Positions 17,553 to 25,913 of a stretch of 64,000 nt of DNA are shown piece after piece (the first letter of the stretch is position 1; each line of letters starts with the position of its first letter). A model generated the notes under the pieces. The model did no database searches. It was not told the DNA's origin and saw only the letters and a list, made by a program, of their open reading frames with translations. The stretch spans positions 558,001 to 622,000 of the forward strand of contig NZ_LTAZ01000004.1 in NCBI RefSeq assembly GCF_001593955.1. Direction: 5' to 3'. The stretch comes from Halalkalicoccus paucihalophilus. GTDB taxonomy: Archaea; Halobacteriota; Halobacteria; Halobacteriales; Halalkalicoccaceae. The translations under genes and the position numbers were made by a program.

Positions 17553-18866
17553 ATGAACGTCCAGTCCATCGCCGATCTGGGTCCCGAACGCCGCCGCGCG
17601 CTGTTCGAGCGCGACGCCGGAATCGAGGCGGTCCGAGGCGACGTCCGAGGGATCGTAGAGCGCGTCCGCGAGGAGGGCGACGTCGCGGTCAGGGAGTTCT
17701 GTCGCGAGTTCGACGATGTCGACGTGGGAAACCTCGAGATCACCGACGCCGCCGAGCGCGCCCACGGGAAGATCGATGCCGAGACGCGCGAAGCGATCGA
17801 GACCGCAGCCGAGAACATTCGAGAATTTCACGAGCGCCAACTCCCCGAGGACTGGCGCGAGGAGTTCGACGAGGGTCGCGAACTCGGGCGACGGTTCCGT
17901 CCCATCGAACGGATCGGCGTCTACGTTCCCGGCGGGGCGGCGGCCTATCCCTCCAGTGCGCTGATGGGCGTGATCCCCGCGAAGGTCGCGGGCGTCGAAA
18001 CCGTCTGTGTCGCGACTCCGCCCGCTGAAGAGATCAACCCGGTGACGCTGGCGGCGATCCACGCCGCGGGCGCCGACGAGGTCTACAGCGTCGGGGGCGC
18101 ACAGGCGATCGGGGCGCTCGCCTACGGCACCGAGTCGGTCACCCGGGTCCGGAAGGTCGTCGGGCCCGGCAACAAATGGGTCACGGCCGCCAAAGCCGAG
18201 ATCCGGGACGACTGCGAGATCGACTTCCTCGCGGGGCCAAGTGAAATCCTCGTGATCGCCGACGGAACGGCCAGTTCGGAGTTCGTCGCCGCTGACCTGC
18301 TCGCACAGGCCGAGCACGACGAGAACGCCTCCGTCGTGGCGGTCGTGACCGACGAGGAGGTCGCGAAGGCGGTCGTCCGCGAGGTCGACGAGCGGGCCGC
18401 CGAACGGGACCGTGAGGGAACCATACGCGGGGCGCTCGACAACGACGCGAGCGGCGTCTTCGCGGCCCGCTCGATGAGCGAGGCGATCTCCTTCGCCGAG
18501 GCGTACGCCGCAGAACACCTCTCGATCCAGGCCGACGAGGACGAAGCGATCCTCTCGCGGATCGATAGCGCGGGAAGCGTCTTCCTCGGATCCCATACGC
18601 CCGTCGCCGCGGGCGATTACGCCAGCGGCACGAACCACGTCCTCCCCACCAACGGGCTCGCGAAAGTCACCGGCGGGCTCTCGGTCGAACAGTTCCTCCG
18701 TGCGAGTACGGTCCAACGCCTCTCGCCCGAGGGCCTCGACTCGCTTTCCGATACAATCGACACCCTCGCGCGCGCCGAGGGACTCGAAGGCCACGCCGAG
18801 AGCGTCGCCGTCCGGGTGAGCGAACGGGCCGAAACGGAGGAGGAACGCGACCGACACCGGGAGTAA
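17553..18866 (+). CDS. hisD: Histidinol dehydrogenase
   Basis: 437 aa, normal HisD length. Characteristic blocks are IGVYVPGGAAAYPSSALM, GGAQAIGALAYGT, VVGPGNKWV, DFLAGPSEILVIAD, AEHDENAS (zinc and base region), AEHLSIQ and GTNHVLPT (catalytic His). It catalyses the last two steps of histidine synthesis, oxidising histidinol to histidine with NAD. No other his gene is adjacent, as is common in haloarchaea, where his genes are scattered. Confidence 0.97.
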   Translation: MNVQSIADLGPERRRALFERDAGIEAVRGDVRGIVERVREEGDVAVREFCREFDDVDVGNLEITDAAERAHGKIDAETREAIETAAENIREFHERQLPEDWREEFDEGRELGRRFRPIERIGVYVPGGAAAYPSSALMGVIPAKVAGVETVCVATPPAEEINPVTLAAIHAAGADEVYSVGGAQAIGALAYGTESVTRVRKVVGPGNKWVTAAKAEIRDDCEIDFLAGPSEILVIADGTASSEFVAADLLAQAEHDENASVVAVVTDEEVAKAVVREVDERAAERDREGTIRGALDNDASGVFAARSMSEAISFAEAYAAEHLSIQADEDEAILSRIDSAGSVFLGSHTPVAAGDYASGTNHVLPTNGLAKVTGGLSVEQFLRASTVQRLSPEGLDSLSDTIDTLARAEGLEGHAESVAVRVSERAETEEERDRHRE

Positions 18867-18872
18867 ACGAAC

Positions 18873-18880
18873 GTTTTTAC
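18873..18880 (+). promoter_or_regulatory. BoxA promoter of the SHOCT-domain membrane protein
   Basis: GTTTTTAC is centred about 27 bases upstream of the ATG at 18903, fitting a leaderless transcript separate from hisD. Confidence 0.45.
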
Positions 18881-18902
18881 TGCCGGACTAACATCGGGAA
18901 AT

Positions 18903-19268
18903 ATGGACAGCGAGGACAGGGACGGACTGCTCATCCTCGGGACGATCCTCCTGTTGGTGATCGTCCTACCCTTGGTGATCCTCGAAGCGCCGTGGCTGCT
19001 CGCGTTAGTGATGCTCCTCGGGGCGTGGTACTGGTGGCAGACCGGGGCGAACCCGATATCGACGACTCTCCTCGAGACGGTCCGAAACGAGGAAACCGAG
19101 TCGCGAGCGGTCCCCGAACCCATCCCCGACGATCCACTCTCCGTCCTCCGGGAGCGTTACGCCCGCGGCGAGATCGGCGACGAGGAGTTCGAACGGCGGC
19201 TCGACCGACTGCTCGAAACCGAGCCCGAGGAACTGAACCACGATCGCGAACGGGTCTTCGAGCGGTAG
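18903..19268 (+). CDS. Two-helix membrane protein with C-terminal SHOCT domain
   Basis: 121 aa. Two hydrophobic helices (about 10-27 and 29-43) are followed by a soluble tail. The tail ends in LRERYARGEIGDEEFERRL, a clear SHOCT motif (short C-terminal oligomerisation-type domain). Such proteins are frequent in haloarchaea and their role is unknown. It lies 36 bases after hisD and 47 bases before the IscA-like gene. Confidence 0.8.
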   Translation: MDSEDRDGLLILGTILLLVIVLPLVILEAPWLLALVMLLGAWYWWQTGANPISTTLLETVRNEETESRAVPEPIPDDPLSVLRERYARGEIGDEEFERRLDRLLETEPEELNHDRERVFER

Positions 19269-19315
19269 CGTGGTTGGGCGTCACAGTTAACCACCTCGGC
19301 GATAGACGATAGAAC

Positions 19316-19678
19316 ATGAGCACCGAGACCGCCACCGGCACGGACCCGGAGATCCAGGTCTCTCCGACGGCCGCCGAGCAAGCACTGGACTTGCTCGAGG
19401 GCGAGGGATTGGACACCGGAATCGCGGGCCTGCGACTGTTCGTCCAGCAGGGCGGCTGTGCGGGCCTCTCCTATGGGATGCGATTCGACGACGAACCCGA
19501 AGAGGACGACACCGTCTACGAACACCACGGCCTGCGCGTGTTCGTCGACCCCGCGAGCATGCGCTACATCGAGGGGAGCGTCCTCGACTACGAGTCCGGC
19601 CTGCAGGGTGCGGGCTTCCACGTCGAGAACCCCAACGTCGTTTCCGAGTGTGGCTGTGGGGAGTCCTTCCGCACCTAA
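19316..19678 (+). CDS. HesB/IscA-type iron-sulfur cluster assembly protein
   Basis: 120 aa. The A-type carrier motifs are present: GGCAGLSYGM and the C-terminal CGCG in SECGCGESF, supplying the three conserved cysteines. It should carry or deliver Fe-S clusters in the cytoplasm. The hairpin-rich repeat copy A begins two bases after its stop codon. Confidence 0.93.
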   Translation: MSTETATGTDPEIQVSPTAAEQALDLLEGEGLDTGIAGLRLFVQQGGCAGLSYGMRFDDEPEEDDTVYEHHGLRVFVDPASMRYIEGSVLDYESGLQGAGFHVENPNVVSECGCGESFRT

Positions 19679-19679
19679 A

Positions 19680-19893
19680 GAAAGCCCTCTCTCAGCCTTG
19701 GCAGGCTTCGGTCGCCCTTTTGATGTCGCTACGAGAGGCCGCGAAGCGGTCTCTCGGCGTCCGGAAATCGAAGATTTCCGAAGACCTCCAGGCCCGCCAG
19801 TTGACGCAGCCGTCCGACCGGACGGCTGCTCTTTAGTAGCCCAGCCCTTTCCCGTTCGTTTCGCGGCTATCGGCCGCGAAGCGAGGCCACCAC
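19680..19893. repeat. Dispersed hairpin-rich repeat, copy A
   Basis: The copy opens with GAAAGCCCTC and ends near GGCCACCAC. Between lie AGCC-TTGGCA-GGCT (19694-19707), a TCGCCCTTTT block, and hairpins at 19733-19755 (10 bp including one G-T, loop GAA), 19763-19779 (7 bp, loop GAA), 19806-19829 (10 bp, loop GACC) and 19860-19880 (8 bp, loop TATCG). The conserved CCAGCCCTTTCCC block lies between the last two. It fills the space between the convergent IscA-like and acetyltransferase genes. Copies B and C share the order of blocks with altered stems. Confidence 0.8.
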
Positions 19894-19912
19894 ACCGCTC
19901 CCCATTACTGGG

Positions 19913-20719
19913 CTACCTGTTTTGTTCGAACCACTCGGTAGCGAAATCCACCATCTCACGCTGATCCATTAGCTTCGCCGTCGCCGCGCCGACCGTTCCC
20001 GCCGTGAGGCCGACCTCTCGTTCGAAGTCGGTCCCGCAGTCCGCGAAATCGTCCGTCCTCGTCTCGATGTCCTCGTACTCGACGTCGACTCGTTTCCCGT
20101 CTCGAACCACCGGCGCGCTGTTTCTCACGGTTTCGTTCGGGACCGCGGTCCGGTACTCACCCAGATGAAGCGAGGTGTTTTTCTCGTGGCCGACGCCGAG
20201 AAGCAGGATTTTCCCGTCTCGTTCGTAGAGCCGTGCGAGCGGTGATTCCTCGCCGAGTCCGTAATCGAACCCGTGGTCGGCGATGATCGCCCGTGCCTCG
20301 CTCCCGCACGCCGCGAAGGAAACCGTCGGGTGTCGGCTGCGGATCGCGTCCGGGTAGTTTCGGAGACACTCGGGAACTGTGCCCACGCCACGCGTCGGCG
20401 TGACCGCGGGTCGGTACGGCGGTCGCTCCTCTCGGACCGTCTCGATCCAGTCTTCGGGGACCGGGGGTTCGGACCAGCCCGCCGGGTTCGTATACTGGCC
20501 GGTGTGGGTCGGCACGACGACAGTGCCCGCCTCGCCAACAGCCTCGTAGAGGGCGTCACAGACCGCCTGCGGGCCGCCACAGGTCCACCCGAGCGCACTC
20601 AGCGAGGCGTGGACGAGCAGGGGTTCGCCCGGTCTAATCCCGAGCGCCCGAAACTCGGCGGTCAGCGAGGCGCTCGTGTTCGGCTCTCCGACCCGTTCAA
20701 TGGCCTGGCGTTCGCTCAT
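19913..20719 (-). CDS. AAC(3)-family (YokD-type) N-acetyltransferase
   Basis: 268 aa. Conserved family blocks are LLVHASLSALGW, VVPTHTGQYTNPAGW, RGVGTVPECLRNYP and SRHPTVSFAACG, the last bearing the catalytic His region. The family uses acetyl-CoA and includes aminoglycoside 3-N-acetyltransferases. In archaea most members have no known drug substrate, so antibiotic modification should not be assumed. It is a single gene, convergent with the IscA-like gene across repeat copy A. Confidence 0.88.
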   Translation of the reverse strand: MSERQAIERVGEPNTSASLTAEFRALGIRPGEPLLVHASLSALGWTCGGPQAVCDALYEAVGEAGTVVVPTHTGQYTNPAGWSEPPVPEDWIETVREERPPYRPAVTPTRGVGTVPECLRNYPDAIRSRHPTVSFAACGSEARAIIADHGFDYGLGEESPLARLYERDGKILLLGVGHEKNTSLHLGEYRTAVPNETVRNSAPVVRDGKRVDVEYEDIETRTDDFADCGTDFEREVGLTAGTVGAATAKLMDQREMVDFATEWFEQNR

Positions 20720-20776
20720 GTGACCTCCTCGCGGGTCGCGTACTTCAACGTCGACCGTAAAAATCGGCTCGGTGGC

Positions 20777-20977
20777 TCAGCCCTCGACTTCGAAGGCGAC
20801 TTCGAGGGTTGCCTGATACTCGGGTTCGTCGACGTTTTTGAGTTCGACGCCGAACTCCTCGACCTCCGCCCAGTAGACGTTCTCGAGGGTGTTCTGGGCG
20901 CGTGCGATCGCGTCATCTGCGGCGTCGTCGAAGCTCTCGGTGCTCGTCCCGATCAGGGTGACCTTCTTGAATACCAT
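20777..20977 (-). CDS. Dodecin (flavin-binding protein)
   Basis: 66 aa from the ATG at 20977 ([12 protein letters not shown]). The strand-helix-strand-strand pattern and the conserved W in [16 protein letters not shown] match archaeal dodecins, which form dodecamers that store and protect riboflavin or FMN. The GTG two codons upstream is less likely to be the start. It is a single gene 57 bases from the acetyltransferase start. Confidence 0.95.
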   Translation of the reverse strand: MVFKKVTLIGTSTESFDDAADDAIARAQNTLENVYWAEVEEFGVELKNVDEPEYQATLEVAFEVEG

Positions 20978-21270
20978 ATGCACCCGTACCTTCCCGCGGA
21001 ATCCACTTAACTCTCGGGCCGTCTCCCGCTAGGTGTCGTCCTCGTCGGCTCTGTTGACGGTGAGGGCGGCCTCGACCAGCGCCCGGTGGCCGCGTCGAAG
21101 GCGGTTCGGGCACGCCTACCGGGTGGCTTCGAGTTCGTGACCGATTCCTTCATCGGGGAGTACACGGAATTCCGTAGTAGCCGGTCGACAGCGGGATATC
21201 CGTCGGTTCGTCACGGGGTAAATGGGTGACGAAGCGGGGAGATTCGGTCCTCGGAGCGGGTTGTCGCACC
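20978..21270. other. 293-base intergenic stretch, no supported gene
   Basis: No start with a convincing promoter and no known family was found. On the minus strand, a short open stretch ending near 21030 reads RLRRGHRALVEAALTV and then an acidic tail. It has protein-like composition and could be the leftover C-terminus of a lost gene, but it is too short to assign. Confidence 0.4.
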
Positions 21271-22119
21271 TCAGGGACGCGAGCGAAACGTGGTCGTAAT
21301 CCTCGGCAGTGCTCCCGTTACTAACTCGCGCCAGCGATCGGCCCCGTGGACGCCAATCCAGTAGCTCGCGCTCGCGAGGCCGATGCCGGCGATCACATCG
21401 GTCAGCCAGTGGATCCCGAGGTACATTGTCGAGATCACGACGCTGGTCGCCAGTACCGCGGCGATGGCGAGCCAACGCGGGTAGGCCTCTCGGGTTCGCC
21501 ACGCGAAGAGCAATACCGTCACCGAGAGCGACGTGTGTAGCGAGGGAAAGACGTTCGTGGGTGTGTTGACCGCGCTCGTGAGCAGGCGTGAGGAGGGGTA
21601 GACGTCGTACATGAACTGTTCTGCGATGCCGAGGTTTCGCGGGCCGTAGGCCACGAACAGCAGGTAACAGACCAGCCCGATCGCGTAGTTCGCCGTGTAG
21701 GCGACCGTGAGCTCGTGAAGCGACCGTTGCTCGGAGAGCGCGAAGTACGCGAGCAACGGGAAAACGAGCAAGAAGACGTAGCCGTAGACGTACACCGCCG
21801 AGAAGTAGACGGTCAACTCCGTCGTCTGAAACGTCTGTACCCACGCGACGAACGCCCCTTCGAGCCGGTAGATCTGATCGGTGATCTCGAAACCGATCAG
21901 CCACGAGAGGCGCTGGGCGGTCCGGCGGGTGAGGCTGTTGATTACCAGCACGACGACCAGCAACCCGATCGCGGGGGCTGCAAGCCGGAGTCGCGTTCTG
22001 AGATCGGCCCTGAGTTCGCGCAATTGCCCCCGGTCGATACAGAGGATCGTCCCGAGCACGAGCAGGACGCTCACGACCGCGACGATCGACAACAGTACCG
22101 TTAGCAGTTCGAGGGCCAT
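21271..22119 (-). CDS. PAP2-superfamily membrane phosphatase/transferase
   Basis: 282 aa with about six membrane helices. The lipid phosphatase signatures are visible: FPSLHTSLS (motif 2, His) and GIHWLTDVIAG (motif 3, His and Asp). The layout is that of the PAP2_3 branch, which includes inositol phosphotransferases of lipid synthesis. It probably acts on a lipid phosphate in the membrane. The start lies three bases after the stop of the binding-protein gene, so the two are likely co-transcribed. Confidence 0.87.
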   Translation of the reverse strand: MALELLTVLLSIVAVVSVLLVLGTILCIDRGQLRELRADLRTRLRLAAPAIGLLVVVLVINSLTRRTAQRLSWLIGFEITDQIYRLEGAFVAWVQTFQTTELTVYFSAVYVYGYVFLLVFPLLAYFALSEQRSLHELTVAYTANYAIGLVCYLLFVAYGPRNLGIAEQFMYDVYPSSRLLTSAVNTPTNVFPSLHTSLSVTVLLFAWRTREAYPRWLAIAAVLATSVVISTMYLGIHWLTDVIAGIGLASASYWIGVHGADRWRELVTGALPRITTTFRSRP

Positions 22120-22122
22120 TCC

Positions 22123-23889
22123 TCAGCGCACGACCAGTTCTCCGGCCTCGTTGTATATATACCCTGCCTCGCGGAAGAGTTCGTGCGCCACCTCCGGTTC
22201 GACGGTTCCGGTCCCGTTCTCGCCGACGAAACCCGCCCCGTGGCCCGAGTGCCACTCGTCGCTCGGCCCACCGACCGCGATGGGACTGAACGCCGGGGTC
22301 GCGTGCCCCTCGAACGCCTCGGTCCGAAGGAACTCCCTATCGAGCAGCCGCGAGAGCGCGCGTCTGAACCGTGGGTTCGAGAGCGGTGCGTTGCGCCCGT
22401 TGAACCCGACGTGGTAGTACGCACTCGTCGGTTCGGTCGCGAGTTCGACCTCGCTTGCTTCCTCCGCTCGCCTGATCTCGGTCGGTGCCAGCGCGATCGC
22501 GCTGGCGTCGAGGTCGCCCGCTTGGACCCCCTCGACGATGTTCGCCTCGGAGGGCGAGTAGACGAAGACCAGCCGCTGGTACGGTGGCCCGCCGGCGAAC
22601 GCCGGCAACGACCCGTCCGACAGGTCGACGAGGAAGTGCTCGTCGTTGCGAACGAGTTCGAGGCGGGCGTCCGGCGTCGCCGCCTCGAACCGGAGCGGTC
22701 CCGAGCCGACGGGGTCCATGTTGTCGGCGACGAGCGCCTCGGTGACGTTGTCGAGGTCGAAGCCCGCGATCGAGGTGAGGCCGGTCCGCTCCTCCCAGAC
22801 GTGTCTCGGCAGGACCGGGACGGTGAGCGCTCGGAGACCGACCTCGCGGCTGGCGTCGATCGAGAACTCGAGCGTCCGATCGTCAATGGCCTCCACCGCC
22901 TCGACGAGCAAGCTTCGGGCGCGGAAACACGGGGCCGGAACGGTGGGGTTCTCGTCGGTGTAGGTCGTATCCCGGAGCAGTCGGTAGGTGAAGGCGACGT
23001 CGGCGGTGGTCAGGTTCTGCCCGTCGTGCCAGGAGAGCCCTTCGCGCAGTCGGACCCGCAGGCGGTCGTCGCCCCACGACCAGTTGTCCGCGAGCCACGG
23101 TTCGATCCCCCCGTCCACGTATCGGCCGATCGGGTCGTAGAGCAGCCCGGTGACGATCCAGCGATCGCGGTATTCGACGGCCAGCGGGTTCAGGTTGTGA
23201 GTAACCCGCCGGTTCATGGTCCCGAGACGGAGCGTATCGGCCGCGCGCGAACCGCGCCCGGCGGCGTTTCGTTCTTGGAGGCCGAGATAGCCGAGGGGGG
23301 ATTCGAGCGAGCGATAGCCCCACCCGAAGTACCGGTCGGTCCGGATGGCCCGTGATTCCTCGGGGTAGGCGACGACCGCTATCGGGGCTTCCTCACGGAC
23401 CGCCTCCACGAGGGCCGAGAGCGCCCCGCTTCGGGTCCCGTCGGTTGCCCGACGCTGGGTTTCGAGCGGGTCGTCCATTCCGGGGACATTCACGTAGCCG
23501 AACGGGTTCTGCCAGCCGGGCTCCTCGCTGAAGCGCGAGTGCAACAGTCCGTAGAGGTAGTCGGGGTCGTAGTGGCCGGGGTGCTGGCCGATGTAGAGGT
23601 CGAAATCCTGATTCAGGAGGACGTTCCGCCAGAGCTTTTCGGCCGTCACCGGCTGGAGGCCGACGTCGATACCGGCGGCAGCGAACGTTTCGGCGAGGTG
23701 ATGGGAGATCCGTACGGGAACGGGATCCTCGTCGGCCGGAAGAGTCATGATCGACACCGAGACCTGCTCCGGCGTGTCTCGGTCGACGGAGGCCTGAAAC
23801 CGGTTCAGACAGCCGGCACTCGCGGTAAGCGCGCCGGCCGCGCCCGAAAGGAGTGCGCGGCGGCCGATCGGTCCCGTCGGTACGGTCAC
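22123..23889 (-). CDS. ABC-type peptide/nickel-like substrate-binding lipoprotein (SBP_bac_5)
   Basis: 588 aa. The N-terminus GRRALLSGAAGALTASAGC is a Tat signal with a lipobox (Cys27), so the protein is exported and lipid-anchored. The body has the SBP_bac_5 fold, with a typical segment WSWGDDRLRVRLREGLSWHDG and ADVAFTYRLLRD. Family members bind oligopeptides, nickel or other solutes. No permease or ATPase genes are adjacent; the neighbour downstream is a PAP2 enzyme. The partner transporter must lie elsewhere, or the protein has another role. Confidence 0.87.
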   Translation of the reverse strand: MTVPTGPIGRRALLSGAAGALTASAGCLNRFQASVDRDTPEQVSVSIMTLPADEDPVPVRISHHLAETFAAAGIDVGLQPVTAEKLWRNVLLNQDFDLYIGQHPGHYDPDYLYGLLHSRFSEEPGWQNPFGYVNVPGMDDPLETQRRATDGTRSGALSALVEAVREEAPIAVVAYPEESRAIRTDRYFGWGYRSLESPLGYLGLQERNAAGRGSRAADTLRLGTMNRRVTHNLNPLAVEYRDRWIVTGLLYDPIGRYVDGGIEPWLADNWSWGDDRLRVRLREGLSWHDGQNLTTADVAFTYRLLRDTTYTDENPTVPAPCFRARSLLVEAVEAIDDRTLEFSIDASREVGLRALTVPVLPRHVWEERTGLTSIAGFDLDNVTEALVADNMDPVGSGPLRFEAATPDARLELVRNDEHFLVDLSDGSLPAFAGGPPYQRLVFVYSPSEANIVEGVQAGDLDASAIALAPTEIRRAEEASEVELATEPTSAYYHVGFNGRNAPLSNPRFRRALSRLLDREFLRTEAFEGHATPAFSPIAVGGPSDEWHSGHGAGFVGENGTGTVEPEVAHELFREAGYIYNEAGELVVR

Positions 23890-23938
23890 AATACGGGCAG
23901 TACGAGGGTCAGGAATATCAACGTTCCGTCATAGATCA

Positions 23939-24262
23939 CTACGCGCGCATCGACGGCGCGTGGAGTACGTCGTAGTCGGCGCCGTCCGTCACGGAGATGA
24001 CGGCCCACTCGTAGTCGGGTTTGAGGTCCGAGAGACGACGGACGAGCGATTCGGCCGCCTCACGATACGTGACGAAACACCGAAGCGAATCGGTGTCGGG
24101 ATCGGGAATCGATCCCTCACTCTCGTCGGCGGTTGCGGTTACGTGAACGACCTTCCACTCGCGCTCGGCGCGGAACTCGGTGCCGTCTCCCGACAGCGTG
24201 TAGCCGAGTTCGCTGAAGATCGATCGGGCCTGCTCGACGGGGGGTATGTTAACAGGTCCCAT
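23939..24262 (-). CDS. Conserved haloarchaeal protein (DUF7116-like)
   Basis: 107 aa from the ATG at 24262 (MGPVNIPPVEQARSIFSELGY). It is soluble and acidic, with strands WKVVHVTATA and RCFVTYREAA and a final strand YEWAVISVTDGADYDVL. I recognise it only as a conserved haloarchaeal family of unknown function. It is on the same strand as the DUF5816-like gene; their ends are 41 bases apart. Confidence 0.7.
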   Translation of the reverse strand: MGPVNIPPVEQARSIFSELGYTLSGDGTEFRAEREWKVVHVTATADESEGSIPDPDTDSLRCFVTYREAAESLVRRLSDLKPDYEWAVISVTDGADYDVLHAPSMRA

Positions 24263-24303
24263 CCAAGAGGCACTACGCCGACCACATTCATAAATCTTCA
24301 CCC

Positions 24304-24540
24304 TCACTCGTGGGCCGCATCCCACTCGGTCGGTTTACGCTGGTTCGGGCAGTCGTTACAGACGATCCGGCCCATCGTGTCCATCGCCGTGTTCGGACTC
24401 CCGCAGTTCCCACAGAGATACCCCCATCGATCACGGCGGTTCGTCGTCCGGTAAACGACATAAAACGGGCCGTCCGAGCCACGCTCGGCCTCGTCGCGCG
24501 CGACGTACAGCGTCTCTCCGCTGGCCGACAGTCGATCCAT
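24304..24540 (-). CDS. Small zinc-ribbon protein (DUF5816-like)
   Basis: 78 aa. The motif LCGNCGSPNTAMDTMGRIVC-x-DC supplies four cysteines in two CxxC knuckles, which should bind zinc. The N-terminus contains VARDEAERGSDGPFYVVYR. It belongs to a small conserved haloarchaeal family of unknown function. It probably shares a transcript with the downstream small gene. Confidence 0.78.
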   Translation of the reverse strand: MDRLSASGETLYVARDEAERGSDGPFYVVYRTTNRRDRWGYLCGNCGSPNTAMDTMGRIVCNDCPNQRKPTEWDAAHE

Positions 24541-24673
24541 ACGTTCCTTCCGGTGGCGATCGGCTTGAGGGTTATCCTAAACGGTCCGAACTCTCGTCTA
24601 TCAGATAATTACATTTATTTTCTTCCTACAATAATATCGTAGAATCTGACATTCACTCTACTAGTATCATGAA

Positions 24674-24706
24674 TTAATAAATTGACAATAACGGTGATGT
24701 ATTGTC
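24674..24706 (+). promoter_or_regulatory. Promoter and inverted-repeat operator of the polysaccharide deacetylase gene
   Basis: An AT-rich leader (24590-24706) ends in a BoxA-like TTAATAAAT (24674-24682). It is followed by the inverted repeat GACAATA (24684-24690), a 9-base spacer, and TATTGTC (24700-24706). The repeat lies between BoxA and the ATG at 24717, the usual place for a repressor to block initiation. Confidence 0.45.
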
Positions 24707-24716
24707 GAAAGCACGT

Positions 24717-25796
24717 ATGGAGAAACCCTCGCCCTCCAGACGGGCCTTCCTCGGACTGAGCGCAGCGTCCCTCGCCGGGCTCTCGGGCTGTCTCGGCAGC
24801 CTCTCGACGGAGACCGACGAGACACCCGGTGGGAACACCAGCGATACCGATCCCAACGACGGGAACGAAACGGATAGCGATAACGAGACTCACGAGGAAC
24901 CCACGGAACCTCCCGGCCTGCCTGAAGGGGGAGCAGTGATGTTCGTCTACGACGACGGTCCGATGGAGGACTACACCCAGGCGTTGCCCGCTCATCGGAC
25001 GTTCGACGCGCCCGCGACCGTCGGGATCGTCAGCGAATGGATCGGCCGCGAGGACTACCAATCGAGCGGCTGTATGGATATCGAACACCTCGAGGAGCTA
25101 GTGGATGCGGGCTGGGAGATCGCTTCGCACACCAGCGAGCACACCACCCTCGGGACGTTCGAACTCGTTGAGGATGCCGCCCCGGGTGCCGAGCGGATCT
25201 ACCCCGAGGAGATCCGCCACGGCTACCACCGCGGCAAGACCATCGAACTCACCTCCGACGAGCACACGTTCACCCGGGCGGTCGCCGATTATGGAAGCGA
25301 CGATACCGGCGGCTACATCGCGGTCGACGAGCCCATCGAGGAGGCCTGCCTGGCGGGCGAGACGATCATCCGGTATCCCGCCGAGAAGATCCGTGAAGCG
25401 ATGGGTGACTCGAAACACGCCCTCGAAGGTATGGGTTTCGAGGTCGAGACGCTGCTGGCGCCCTACGACAACTTCGACGACTACTCGCGGAAGTTCGCCA
25501 GCGAGTACTACTCGGGGGTGGCCAACGCCCGCCACGGCAAACGGGTAAACGATCCCGAGGGTTTCGATCCCTACCGGACCCGACGCGACTACTTCATCGA
25601 GTACACGGACCGCGAATCGGTCAAACGGGACCTCGACGAGATCGCCGAGCGCGGGGCGCTGGGCGTCCTCGGCGCGCACACGTTCAAAGAGGAGGTCACC
25701 GAGGACCGCATCCGCGAGACGCTCTCGTGGGTCGACGAACGCGAGATCACCGTTATGACCCTGCGCGAGGCCATCGCGCGGTACGCCGATCGATAA
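24717..25796 (+). CDS. Exported polysaccharide deacetylase (NodB-type) lipoprotein
   Basis: 359 aa from the ATG at 24717; an upstream TTG is less likely. The signal SRRAFLGLSAASLAGLSGC gives a Tat lipoprotein, followed by a Thr/Asp/Asn-rich linker (about 30-65). The catalytic domain begins MFVYDDGP with the metal-binding Asp pair and has SHTSEHTT as the His motif. It should remove acetyl or similar groups from a surface or extracellular glycan. Its promoter region carries an inverted repeat. Confidence 0.85.
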   Translation: MEKPSPSRRAFLGLSAASLAGLSGCLGSLSTETDETPGGNTSDTDPNDGNETDSDNETHEEPTEPPGLPEGGAVMFVYDDGPMEDYTQALPAHRTFDAPATVGIVSEWIGREDYQSSGCMDIEHLEELVDAGWEIASHTSEHTTLGTFELVEDAAPGAERIYPEEIRHGYHRGKTIELTSDEHTFTRAVADYGSDDTGGYIAVDEPIEEACLAGETIIRYPAEKIREAMGDSKHALEGMGFEVETLLAPYDNFDDYSRKFASEYYSGVANARHGKRVNDPEGFDPYRTRRDYFIEYTDRESVKRDLDEIAERGALGVLGAHTFKEEVTEDRIRETLSWVDEREITVMTLREAIARYADR

Positions 25797-25913
25797 TCAG
25801 GGTCGATAACGACGCTGTTGACACCGCTCGCCCGCTTCGTTCATCGGGGGATTCCTCCATCGGGGGCGAACTAAAGGGAAAGGTTGACACCGCTGCCGGG
25901 CGATCTGTAGAGT
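25797..25913. repeat. Short direct repeats between the deacetylase and uspA genes
   Basis: GTTGACACCGCT occurs at 25817-25828 and again at 25883-25894. A second pair, CATCGGGGG, is at 25842-25850 and 25858-25866. The stretch holds no gene. The repeats may be regulatory sites for the UspA gene or the trace of a small duplication. Confidence 0.5.

Noticed and set aside
16935..18857. 640-codon minus-strand frame opposite hisD and into the hairpin region
   Set aside because: Antisense of hisD, with no motifs; its end falls in the noncoding element.
19680..19893. Repeat copy A as a CRISPR array
   Set aside because: There are no regularly spaced identical repeats with unique spacers; the units are different hairpins in a fixed order.
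19913..20719. Antibiotic resistance gene
   Set aside because: The AAC(3) family assignment does not show drug activity; many archaeal members have unknown substrates.
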